A stretch of DNA of 10,746 bases from Desulfobacterales bacterium (GTDB lineage Bacteria; Desulfobacterota; Desulfobulbia; Desulfobulbales; BM004), in NCBI GenBank assembly GCA_012974315.1, contig JAAXQI010000073.1:1-10746 (forward strand), given 5' to 3'. This document shows, piece by piece, positions 1 through 6,589 of this stretch (positions within the stretch are counted from its first letter, which is position 1; each line of letters opens with the position of its first letter). Made by a program: the position numbers and the translations under genes. The notes under the pieces were generated by a model that saw only the letters and a list, made by a program, of their open reading frames with translations, did no database searches and was not told the origin of the DNA.

Positions 1-10
1 GATTCAAACA

Positions 11-538
11 ATGAAAAAAATCATGAGAGTATTTATTCTTTTTGCAATTATGGCATTAAGTGGTCCCGTTATTATTCAGGCACGGGAGGTATCAATTGAG
101 CAAGTGCAGCAGAATGTTCTTAATCTGCACAAATCAGTAATGGATGGCCAGCCGGCTATTTCAGTTAAGAACTTTAAACAGGTTATGGCCAGTGATGCTG
201 AATTCGTTCTGCTGGACGTCCGGTCCGAAGCTGAATTTAACGCTGCGCACCTTCCCGGCGCCTTACATATTGAACGGGGCAGGCTTGAATGGATTGTCCC
301 CAATATAATCAAGAAAGCAGATAGAACAATTTATGTCTATTGCCAGAACGGAAGACGTTCCGGTTTTGCAACCGAGCGGCTTCTTGAGATGGGCTATACG
401 AATGCGAGCCATATTACCGAGGGCTTTGAAGGTTGGGTTACTTTCGGGAACCCTGTTTACAACATGCATGGAGAATTCACTTTAAGCCACGGGGGGTATG
501 GTAAAAGAGAGCCCATGATTGGCAATATCCGCAAATAA
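11..538 (+). CDS. Exported single-domain rhodanese-like protein
   Basis: This 175-residue protein has a basic N-terminus and a hydrophobic stretch (about residues 5-23) ending in IQA, which reads as a Sec signal peptide cleaved near Ala24. It therefore probably acts in the periplasm. A single rhodanese domain covers about residues 48-150: the LLDVRSEAEFNAAHLPGA block (67-84) is the family signature, and the active-site loop is CQNGRRS with catalytic Cys111. Rhodanese domains carry sulfane sulfur on this Cys. The physiological donor and acceptor cannot be read from sequence. About 25 residues after the domain (NMHGEF to the end) match nothing I recognise. The first in-frame ATG is used; only 10 bases precede it, so no ribosome site can be judged, and Met5 is a possible alternative. 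The gene converges on the lptC operon. Confidence 0.9.
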   Translation: MKKIMRVFILFAIMALSGPVIIQAREVSIEQVQQNVLNLHKSVMDGQPAISVKNFKQVMASDAEFVLLDVRSEAEFNAAHLPGALHIERGRLEWIVPNIIKKADRTIYVYCQNGRRSGFATERLLEMGYTNASHITEGFEGWVTFGNPVYNMHGEFTLSHGGYGKREPMIGNIRK

Positions 539-597
539 ACAGTCAGGACTTGATTATATCTGGAACAAGGCGATTCCAATCCCTTAGCCATTAAGCA

Positions 598-632
598 CTT
601 TCAGCCTTGTGCTTACCGCACAAGGCTGAAAG
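598..632. terminator. Perfect 15-bp hairpin between convergent genes
   Basis: Positions 598-612 and 618-632 are perfect inverted copies (arm begins CTTTCAGCC) around a 5-nt loop, TTACC. The hairpin sits between the rhodanese stop (538) and the lptC stop (645), which face each other, so it could end transcription from both sides. Neither strand shows a clean T-run directly after the stem, so intrinsic termination is plausible but not textbook. It may instead act as an mRNA 3'-end stabiliser. Confidence 0.6.
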
Positions 633-644
633 AAAACTGAAAAA

Positions 645-1223
645 TCACCAAACCTTGCAAACCACATTGCCAGTAAGACTATAGTCCCCTGTCACGGTGT
701 CATAGAGCAGCCTTTTACCGCTTACTTCAATATTGTTTCCTTTTATATTGACTGCAGATGTGGTTCTGATCTTCTTTTCAACGGCGAGATAATCCAGAGA
801 CTCGGTCTTCATCTCATAGCCCCGGTCATTATGTATTACCACCTTTCCCAGAAGGCTTAACTGTTTCGTCTCTGTGTTATATCTAGCCTTTTGGCTGCGA
901 ATGTCCGTTTCCTTGTTGCTCGCAGTACTACCAAAAAACCTGGCAGAAACATCTTCGAGGGTCATGGCCGAATCATTTTCAATACTGTAAAGACGGCTGG
1001 CGGTTAAAAACCACTCCTTGACACCATTTTTGCTCTGTTCAAAATGCACACCATCCATTTCAGTACTGGTAAGAATGCGTGAATTTGTCAGTGTTGAAAC
1101 AGGTGAGGGACTGTTTTTCCGTTCCGGACTTAAAAAATCAGCAGCAAAAGATTTCCAGAGCGGAAAGGTCAGTAACGCTGCCAGGGGTACAATCCATAGA
1201 AGATTTCTCGGATCTTTCATCAT
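645..1223 (-). CDS. lptC: LptC-like LPS export bridge protein
   Basis: The protein has 192 residues, the usual LptC length (E. coli LptC is 191). A single N-terminal membrane anchor lies at about residues 8-25, followed by a periplasmic beta-rich region of the LptC/DUF1239 type. That region contains the pattern of SxxGVHFEQ, W-x-L-T-A-x-x-x-Y, ED(V)SARFF, IRSQKARYN, LLGKVVI and YEMKTESLDY, ending in a GDYSLTGNV repeat. LptC joins LptBFG in the inner membrane to periplasmic LptA for LPS transport. It starts 36 nt after kdsC stops, so it is the last gene of the pyrG-kdsA-kdsC-lptC run. Two adjacent ATGs (1223 and 1220) are possible starts; neither has a strong ribosome site. lptA and lptB do not follow, since the convergent rhodanese gene is next. 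The protein looks complete. Confidence 0.88.
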   Translation of the reverse strand: MMKDPRNLLWIVPLAALLTFPLWKSFAADFLSPERKNSPSPVSTLTNSRILTSTEMDGVHFEQSKNGVKEWFLTASRLYSIENDSAMTLEDVSARFFGSTASNKETDIRSQKARYNTETKQLSLLGKVVIHNDRGYEMKTESLDYLAVEKKIRTTSAVNIKGNNIEVSGKRLLYDTVTGDYSLTGNVVCKVW

Positions 1224-1259
1224 TTCTAATACAACTGTTTGCTAGCAAAATAAGAAAAG

Positions 1260-1907
1260 CTAAACCTGCAGATACTTTTCAAGAAGTCCACTTTGGGTTT
1301 CATTGGCCTCTAAGATAAGGTCACAGACCTCGCGGACTGCCCCCCTGCCTCCTTTTCTTTTAGTCACATAATGGGCGACCTGCAATACCTCCGGGACTGC
1401 ATCTTCAACCGTGGCTGCAAATCCAACTCGGACCAACAGAGGAAGGTCGAGCCAGTCGTCTCCCATATAACCAACTTCAGAGGGCTTCAGATCAAGTTCT
1501 TTGAGAAGGTTCTCGAAAATTTTCAGCTTGTTTTTTGCCTTCTGGAATACATATTTGATCCCAAGGTCCTGAACCCTGCGGTTAACTGCCTCTGATTCAC
1601 GGGCAGTAATGAGGCCTACCTCCACTCCACTTTCCATCAGCAACCTGATACCCAAACCATCACGGGTATGAAAAGATTTAATCTCATTGCCCTCATGGGT
1701 ATAGGTGATGGTGCCGTCGGTCAATACCCCGTCCACATCCAACAAAAAAAGCTTCAAACCCTTTGCCTTGGGAAGACAGGATTTCCAGACATATCCCTTC
1801 GCTGTGGATTCCTGCCGCTTTCTTGCCTTTTCCAGCAAAGCCTGCGTCAGTTCACAGTCTGACGGATAACTGGAACCCCCTCCACTGCACGTGCCGTCCT
1901 GCGTCAT
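1260..1907 (-). CDS. kdsC: 3-deoxy-D-manno-octulosonate-8-phosphate phosphatase (HAD family)
   Basis: KdsC removes phosphate from Kdo-8-phosphate to give Kdo, the step after KdsA. The HAD signature LLDVDGVLTDG (residues 55-65) supplies nucleophile Asp57 and general acid Asp59. LITAR (99-103) is motif II with Thr101, a lysine-rich stretch follows at 123-129, and GDDWLDLP (149-156) is motif IV with Asp150/Asp151. This spacing is that of the small, capless, tetrameric KdsC type. At 215 residues it is longer than the usual 170-190 because about 48 residues precede the HAD core; this segment is Ser/Gly/Cys-rich and then charged. The ATG at 1907 is preceded by AAGGTGGA at a good distance, which supports the long start, and no internal Met is available before the core. 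The kdsA stop lies 23 nt upstream. Confidence 0.92.
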   Translation of the reverse strand: MTQDGTCSGGGSSYPSDCELTQALLEKARKRQESTAKGYVWKSCLPKAKGLKLFLLDVDGVLTDGTITYTHEGNEIKSFHTRDGLGIRLLMESGVEVGLITARESEAVNRRVQDLGIKYVFQKAKNKLKIFENLLKELDLKPSEVGYMGDDWLDLPLLVRVGFAATVEDAVPEVLQVAHYVTKRKGGRGAVREVCDLILEANETQSGLLEKYLQV

Positions 1908-1930
1908 GTCTACAATCCACCTTATGGAAT

Positions 1931-2782
1931 TTATTGTTCGCTATTTTCTTCAGAAACAACCGCATGGATTTTCAAAAGTGTTTTCAGCAGAGATTCAACC
2001 TGGTCAAGAGGCATTGAATTGGGGCCGTCACAAAGAGCTTTTTCAGGCTGCGGATGGACTTCCATAAAAATACCGTCAAGCCCTGTTGCAACTGCTGCCC
2101 TGGTGAGTGGTGGGATGAATTCCCTCTGCCCGCCCGAACTTCCCCCTGCGCCTCCAGGGAGCTGAACTGAGTGAGTAGCATCAAAAATTACAGGACATCC
2201 CAGTGAACGCATCACAGGCAAAGCCCGCATATCAACTACCAGGTTATTGTATCCCAGGGCAAAGCCCCGTTCACACAACATTAAATTCTTATTTCCTGAT
2301 GCTCTTATCTTGTTAACCGCATTTGCCATATCCCATGGAGAGACAAACTGCCCCTTTTTAAGATTAATGGCTTTTTTGCTCCTTGCAGCTGCAACCAGGA
2401 GGTCTGTCTGCCTGCAGAGAAACGCTGGGATTTGCAGTAGATCAAGGACAGCACTTGCCTCAGCCACCTGATATGACTCATGGATATCAGAAACAACCGG
2501 CACCTGGTAATCCTGACGGATATCAGCAAGTATTTTCAAACCATCCTCAAGACCTGGCCCCCGGTAGGAATCAAGAGAGGTGCGGTTTGCCTTGTCAAAA
2601 GAAGATTTGAATACAAAGGAAATAGAGAGCCGTTCAGTTATCTCTTTGAGCGCAGCAGCAACCTCCCTGGCCATTGCTTCAGATTCAAGCACGCAGGGAC
2701 CTGCGATAAGCAGTAAGGGATGCCCCCCCCCTACCTTTATGGGCTCTTTATTGTCAGGCCTGTTAATTGTAACGATATTCAC
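1931..2782 (-). CDS. kdsA: 3-deoxy-8-phosphooctulonate synthase (Kdo-8-P synthase), metal-type
   Basis: KdsA condenses phosphoenolpyruvate with arabinose-5-phosphate to Kdo-8-phosphate, the first committed step of Kdo synthesis for lipid A core. Family blocks are all present: GPCVLES (28-34), FKSSFDKANRTS (58-69), SYRGPGLEDG (72-81), FLCRQTDLL (121-129), KKGQF (142-146), GYNNLVVDMR (177-186), DATHSVQLPGG (201-211) and FMEVHPQPEKALCDGP (239-254). Cys30 occupies the position that is Cys in the metal-dependent Aquifex enzyme and Asn in the metal-free E. coli enzyme. His204, Glu241 and Asp252 match the other metal ligands, so a divalent-metal-dependent enzyme is inferred. The start at 2782 is GTG, with no convincing ribosome site. 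pyrG ends 55 nt upstream and kdsC begins 23 nt after the stop. At 283 residues it has normal length. Confidence 0.96.
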   Translation of the reverse strand: MNIVTINRPDNKEPIKVGGGHPLLLIAGPCVLESEAMAREVAAALKEITERLSISFVFKSSFDKANRTSLDSYRGPGLEDGLKILADIRQDYQVPVVSDIHESYQVAEASAVLDLLQIPAFLCRQTDLLVAAARSKKAINLKKGQFVSPWDMANAVNKIRASGNKNLMLCERGFALGYNNLVVDMRALPVMRSLGCPVIFDATHSVQLPGGAGGSSGGQREFIPPLTRAAVATGLDGIFMEVHPQPEKALCDGPNSMPLDQVESLLKTLLKIHAVVSEENSEQ

Positions 2783-2837
2783 GATATCTAACCGGTGTGC
2801 TTTATTTAGGCTGCCTTAAAAACAACCCCATCGCCGA

Positions 2838-4496
2838 TTACTTTTTTTGAGAATACTGTAATGCGGCCTTGATGAAATCCTTAAACAAGGGATGTGGTTT
2901 CATTGGTTTTGATTTGAATTCCGGATGAAACTGACAGCCAAGGAACCAGGGATGGTCGGCGAGTTCGATTATTTCAACCAGGGTATCATCCGGGGACGTA
3001 CCGCTGATAATTAATCCATTGGATACCAGTTCTTCACGATGATCCGGATTGAACTCATAGCGATGGCGATGACGCTCCTGGATTTCATCCTGATCGTATG
3101 CTGCATGTGCATGGGTCGACTTATGGAGATTGCAGGGATAACTCCCCAACCTCAGGGTGCCACCCATATCCGAAGTTTCATCCCTGACCTGGATTTGCTT
3201 GGTGCGAAAATCATACCATTCCTTCATCAGGTAAATCACAGGATGCTTGGTGTCTTTATCAAATTCCGTGCTGTGGGCACCCTTCATGCCTGCAATACTC
3301 CTGGCAAATTCAACAACAGCCAACTGCATACCGAGACAGATGCCAAAGTAGGGGATCTTGTTTGTCCGGGCATAGGTCACGCCCATGATCTTGCCTTCAA
3401 CGCCCCGCTTGCCGAAACCGCCTGGCACCAGGATACCATGGCATCCCTCCAGGGCATCTGTGGTTCCACTCTCTTCGAGCTCATCAGCACTTACATAGCG
3501 CAGTTCCACTTTGGTCTCATTTGCTATACCCCCATGCACGAGGGATTCATGCAGACTCTTATAAGACTCCGTCAAATCCACATACTTCCCAATGATGCCG
3601 ATGGTAACATGATGTTTTGGATTTTTAATCCTTCTAACCAGTTCCTCCCATGGTTCCATCCGGGGTGCACCCGTCCATATATTGAGGAGTTCCAGAATCT
3701 TAGCATCGAGGCCCTCCTTATGAAAAAGGACCGGCACCTCGTATATGCTTTTCACATCTTTGGCTGTAATGACCGCATCTGTAGGGACATTGGTGAAGAG
3801 GGCAATTTTTTCTTTCAGGCTTTTGGTTAAGACACTCTGGGTCCTGCAGAGAAGGATATCAGGCTGAATACCAATGGCCCGCAACTCTTTAACGCTATGC
3901 TGTGTGGGCTTGGTCTTCACCTCACCGGCAGTTTTGATATACGGAACCAATGTCACATGGATAAACAGGGAGTTTTCGCGGCCAACATCATAACGGAACT
4001 GGCGGATTGCCTCCAGAAACGGCAACCCCTCAATATCACCAATGGTGCCTCCTATTTCAATGATGGCAACGTCAACAGTATCGGCAAGCTGCAGGATTGC
4101 CTTTTTTATCTCGTCCGTGATATGGGGTATTACCTGTACAGTCCCACCCAGGTACTCTCCCCGTCTTTCCTTTGAAATAACCGAATAGTATATGCGGCCG
4201 GAGGTGTAGTTATTGATCTGGGCCATCACCGCATTGGTGTAGCGTTCATAATGTCCCATGTCCAGGTCGGTTTCAGCGCCGTCATCGGTGACAAAAACCT
4301 CACCATGCTGAAAAGGATTCATGGTGCCTGGATCGAAATTAATGTATGGGTCTAATTTCTGGAAGGTGACGGTAAGTCCCCTACTTTCAAGGAGAGCGCC
4401 AATTGATGCAGCGGCCAAACCCTTGCCCAGAGAAGAGAGAACTCCCCCGGTGATGAAAATAAATTTGGTCCGGGTAGTTGGCTTTGTTGAATCCAT
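2838..4496 (-). CDS. pyrG: CTP synthase (glutamine-hydrolysing)
   Basis: PyrG aminates UTP to CTP using ATP and glutamine. With the ATG at 4496 the protein has 552 residues, typical for the family. The N-terminal synthetase domain shows KFIFITGGVLSSLGKG (11-26, P-loop), DPYINFDPGTMNPFQHGEVF (49-68) and DDGAETDLDMGHYERY (71-86). The C-terminal glutaminase domain shows the oxyanion loop VPGGFGKRG (357-365), nucleophile Cys387 in FGICLGMQ, and GCQFHPEF with His524 and Glu526. Reading could extend 25 codons further to a TTG at 4571, but that segment resembles nothing in PyrG, and the ATG directly precedes the conserved domain, so the ATG is preferred. No Shine-Dalgarno precedes it; instead a promoter abuts the start. 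It heads the Kdo/LPS operon, which fits because CTP is needed to activate Kdo as CMP-Kdo. Confidence 0.97.
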   Translation of the reverse strand: MDSTKPTTRTKFIFITGGVLSSLGKGLAAASIGALLESRGLTVTFQKLDPYINFDPGTMNPFQHGEVFVTDDGAETDLDMGHYERYTNAVMAQINNYTSGRIYYSVISKERRGEYLGGTVQVIPHITDEIKKAILQLADTVDVAIIEIGGTIGDIEGLPFLEAIRQFRYDVGRENSLFIHVTLVPYIKTAGEVKTKPTQHSVKELRAIGIQPDILLCRTQSVLTKSLKEKIALFTNVPTDAVITAKDVKSIYEVPVLFHKEGLDAKILELLNIWTGAPRMEPWEELVRRIKNPKHHVTIGIIGKYVDLTESYKSLHESLVHGGIANETKVELRYVSADELEESGTTDALEGCHGILVPGGFGKRGVEGKIMGVTYARTNKIPYFGICLGMQLAVVEFARSIAGMKGAHSTEFDKDTKHPVIYLMKEWYDFRTKQIQVRDETSDMGGTLRLGSYPCNLHKSTHAHAAYDQDEIQERHRHRYEFNPDHREELVSNGLIISGTSPDDTLVEIIELADHPWFLGCQFHPEFKSKPMKPHPLFKDFIKAALQYSQKK

Positions 4497-4503
4497 GGCG
4501 CAC

Positions 4504-4532
4504 ACTATAGCAATATGGCCATAATTCGCCAA
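4504..4532 (-). promoter_or_regulatory. Predicted sigma70-type promoter of pyrG, abutting the ATG
   Basis: On the minus strand TTGGCG (4532-4527) and TATAGT (4509-4504) are separated by exactly 17 nt. The matches are 4/6 and 5/6 to the sigma70 consensus. Only 7 nt lie between the -10 box and the pyrG ATG, so the transcript would begin at or next to the start codon. This agrees with the lack of a ribosome site there. Confidence 0.5.
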
Positions 4533-4548
4533 TGAAAAATACAACACC

Positions 4549-4564
4549 CTGAAAAAATTTTCAG
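4549..4564. repeat. AT-rich inverted repeat upstream of pyrG promoter
   Basis: CTGAAAA (4549-4555) and TTTTCAG (4558-4564) are perfect 7-bp inverted arms with two bases between them. The site lies 17-32 bp upstream of the predicted pyrG -35 box. The string CTGAAAAAAT occurs here (4549-4558) and again at 4578-4587. It could be an operator, an A-tract promoter-activating element, or chance in AT-rich DNA. Confidence 0.35.
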
Positions 4565-4584
4565 TCACCAACGGGGTCTGAAAA

Positions 4585-4596
4585 AATCAATTGATT
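4585..4596. promoter_or_regulatory. 12-bp perfect palindrome in the divergent intergenic region
   Basis: AATCAATTGATT reads the same on both strands. It lies between the divergently transcribed pyrG and FabI-like genes, about 50 bp upstream of the predicted pyrG -35 box. A dyad like this is the usual form of a site for a dimeric repressor, but no regulator gene is present in the window and the owner is unknown. Confidence 0.35.
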
Positions 4597-4625
4597 ACGG
4601 GCGCAATATCTGTCGTCAAAACTTT

Positions 4626-4725
4626 CGAAGTCTCACTTTGTTCCCTATCCGAAGTCTCACTTTGTTCCCTATCCGAAGTCTCACTTTGTTCCCTATCCGA
4701 AGTCTCACTTTGTTCCCTATCCGAA
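4626..4725. repeat. Four perfect 24-bp direct tandem repeats upstream of the FabI-like gene
   Basis: Units run 4626-4649, 4650-4673, 4674-4697 and 4698-4721 with no mismatch, followed by a 4-base partial copy (CGAA, 4722-4725). Each unit begins with an imperfect dyad, CGAAGT-CTC-ACTTTG, in which five of six arm positions are complementary and the sixth is a G-T pair. A 9-bp TTCCCTATC follows. The array ends 14 nt before the start codon of the FabI-like gene, so it lies in that gene's promoter or leader. There are no unique spacers, so it is not a CRISPR. Perfect identity suggests recent expansion or strong selection. Confidence 0.95.
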
Positions 4726-4739
4726 TAATTTTGAGGATT

Positions 4740-5540
4740 ATGGATTTTCTTAAACTGACCAATAAAAAAATAGTTGTGTTCGGCATGGCCAACCGAAAAT
4801 CTGTTGCCTGCGCCATTGCAAAAGTTTTGCAGGAGGCAGGGGCGGAGGTAATCCATGTAGTAAGAAGTGATGTAAGAAAGGAAACTGCTGAAAAACTTTT
4901 TCCAGATGCCAGGGTTTTTGTCTGCGACGTGGAAAATGAGGAAAATATTGAACGGGTGAAAAAAGAAATTGCTGATTCCATCGATGGAAAAATTCACGGC
5001 ATAGTTCACTCAATTGCCTTTGCAAATTATGCAGATGGCTTTAAACCTTTCCACGAGACAAACAAAAAAGATTTCCTCCAGGCAATTGATATTTCCTGTT
5101 TCTCGCTCCTTGCAATCTGCAAGCATTTCAAGGAACTTCTTGATGCCAACGCTTCGGTTGTGACAATTTCCATCTCCACAACCAGAATGGCAGCAGAGAA
5201 TTATGGTTATATGGCTCCGATCAAGGCCGCCCTGGAGTCATCTTTATGTTTCCTGGCAAAGAGTTTCTCCGGTTTTTCCAACATCCGTTTCAACGCTGTC
5301 TGCCCAGGACTCTTAAAAACCTCTGCTTCAGCAGGCATTCCAGGTTACGTGGACAGCTATCTCTATGCAGAGAAACTGACATTACGCAAAAAAGGGCTGC
5401 AAACCACTGAAGTTGCCGATATAGCAGCATTCCTCCTATCAGAGCGATCTTCTGCCATCACCGCACAATCCATTATTGCCGATGGCGGCATGGGCATTAA
5501 CTACTTTGATGCGGATATCATCGCCAAGGTCGTGGAATAA
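4740..5540 (+). CDS. FabI-like short-chain dehydrogenase/reductase
   Basis: This 266-residue SDR resembles the enoyl-ACP reductase (FabI) branch. KKIVVFGMANRKSVACAIA (9-27) is the FabI-type cofactor loop, HSIAFA (90-95) matches HSIGFA of FabI, and NYGYMAPIKAALE (154-166) gives the Tyr-x6-Lys pair Tyr155/Lys162. The substrate-loop region (190-215) and IIADGGMGI (245-253) are also family-like. FabI enzymes reduce trans-2-enoyl-ACP with NAD(P)H at the end of each fatty acid elongation cycle. An ungapped alignment with E. coli FabI puts Ile145 where FabI has its second conserved tyrosine (Tyr146), so the substrate may differ. The start is ATG 4740, after GAGGA only 2 nt upstream. An open frame reaches back to 4638 through the 24-bp repeats but adds only repeat-encoded residues. 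The TAATG overlap with the OleA-like gene implies a joint role. Confidence 0.85.
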   Translation: MDFLKLTNKKIVVFGMANRKSVACAIAKVLQEAGAEVIHVVRSDVRKETAEKLFPDARVFVCDVENEENIERVKKEIADSIDGKIHGIVHSIAFANYADGFKPFHETNKKDFLQAIDISCFSLLAICKHFKELLDANASVVTISISTTRMAAENYGYMAPIKAALESSLCFLAKSFSGFSNIRFNAVCPGLLKTSASAGIPGYVDSYLYAEKLTLRKKGLQTTEVADIAAFLLSERSSAITAQSIIADGGMGINYFDADIIAKVVE

Positions 5541-6589
5541 TGAAATACCAGCATGTGCGCTTTCAAAGCTTCGGCTATGAACTGCCCCCGGAAGTTATCA
5601 CCTCCGGAGACATTGAAGAAAGATTGGTACCTGTCTATGAGAAACTCAAACTCCCCCAGGGGCGCCTGGAACTCATGAGCGGCATTAAGGAGCGACGCCT
5701 CTGGCCCAAAGGCACCCGACCAAGTGATGGTGCTGTCCTGGCAGGGGAAAAAGCCATAGCTTCATCCGGTATTCCTCCGGGCGAACTGGATTGCCTGATA
5801 TTCACATCTGTGTCACGGGACATGATGGAACCGGCCACAGCCTCCTTTGTCCATAACCAATTGGGCCTGCCGGATCGATGCCTTGTCTTTGACATCTCCA
5901 ATGCCTGCCTTGGTTTTTTGGACGGCATGATCTTTCTCGCCAACATGATAGAGCTTGGGCAGGTAAAATGCGGGCTGCTGGTAGCTGGCGAAACAGCAGA
6001 AGACCTGCTGGAATCAACCATTCAAAACCTGCTTGCTGACACCTCCCTGACCCGCAAGACAATCAAATACTCTTTTGCCTCACTCACCATCGGCTCTGGA
6101 GCCGTTGCCCTGGTCATGACCCATGAAAAATACCGTAAAGGATCGCAAAAATTCATAGGGGGGGCCTATCGGGCAAATACCAGGCATAACGATCTTTGCC
6201 AGGGGGGGCAGAGTAGCACCCCCAACTCCAGCCAAAGTTCAATTCTTATGGCAACCGATTCCGAGGAACTCATGAAGCAGGGCATTGAAACTGCCAGGTC
6301 AACCTGGGGTGATTTTCTTGCAGAACTTGGATGGCAGCCTGAAGAAATTGATGTGTTTTTCTGCCACCAGGTTGGTCAGGCCCATGCCCGCCTTCTCTTT
6401 GAAAATTTAGAGCTTGATCCAGTAAACAATTTTGAAACCCTCACCTTCCTGGGCAATACGGGCTCAGTTTCAGCACCCATTACCATGGCAATGGGTATTG
6501 AGCAGGGTGTTTTCCGCAAAGGACAACGCGCAGCCCTGCTTGGAATAGGCAGCGGTATTAACTGTCTTATGCTGGGGGTGGAGTGGTAG
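5540..6589 (+). CDS. OleA-like / FabH-like thiolase-fold condensing enzyme
   Basis: This 349-residue protein belongs to the 3-oxoacyl-ACP synthase III superfamily and reads closest to OleA, which joins two acyl-CoAs head to head by Claisen condensation in long-chain olefin synthesis. Recognisable blocks are SVSRDMMEPATAS (90-102), FDISNACLGFLDGM (117-130), GGAYRANTRHNDLC (207-220), FCHQVGQAHARL (274-285), GNTGSVSAP (305-313) and LLGIGSGINCLMLGVEW to the end. The nucleophile is Cys123, with His276 and Asn306 completing the triad. Glu97 sits 26 residues before the Cys, as Glu117 does before Cys143 in Xanthomonas OleA. A Ser/Gln/Gly-rich insertion of roughly ten residues follows Cys220. The start overlaps the upstream stop by one base (TAATG). 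No oleB, oleC or oleD is adjacent, so a true olefin pathway is unproven; a FabH-like priming role or another Claisen product is possible. Confidence 0.85.
   Translation: MKYQHVRFQSFGYELPPEVITSGDIEERLVPVYEKLKLPQGRLELMSGIKERRLWPKGTRPSDGAVLAGEKAIASSGIPPGELDCLIFTSVSRDMMEPATASFVHNQLGLPDRCLVFDISNACLGFLDGMIFLANMIELGQVKCGLLVAGETAEDLLESTIQNLLADTSLTRKTIKYSFASLTIGSGAVALVMTHEKYRKGSQKFIGGAYRANTRHNDLCQGGQSSTPNSSQSSILMATDSEELMKQGIETARSTWGDFLAELGWQPEEIDVFFCHQVGQAHARLLFENLELDPVNNFETLTFLGNTGSVSAPITMAMGIEQGVFRKGQRAALLGIGSGINCLMLGVEW

Noticed and set aside
263..469. Minus-strand open frame inside the rhodanese gene
   Set aside because: It is antisense to the conserved active-site region and has no family features.
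3039..3830. 263-codon open frame antisense to pyrG
   Set aside because: It lies wholly inside the strongly conserved pyrG coding region on the other strand and resembles no protein family; it is a shadow of pyrG codon use.
4497..4571. Longer PyrG start at the TTG of 4571
   Set aside because: The added 25 residues are unlike PyrG N-termini, and the extension would run through the best promoter in the region.
4626..4725. CRISPR array
   Set aside because: Units are directly abutting with no unique spacers, and no cas gene is present.
4638..4739. Upstream extension of the FabI-like gene through the repeats
   Set aside because: It would add only repeat-encoded residues before the normal FabI-type N-terminus at ATG 4740, which has its own, if close, GAGGA.
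4587..5009. Minus-strand open frame encoding a repeated SDREQSET octapeptide
   Set aside because: The octapeptide follows simply from the 24-bp period being a multiple of three. The rest overlaps the FabI-like gene antisense and has no recognisable content.
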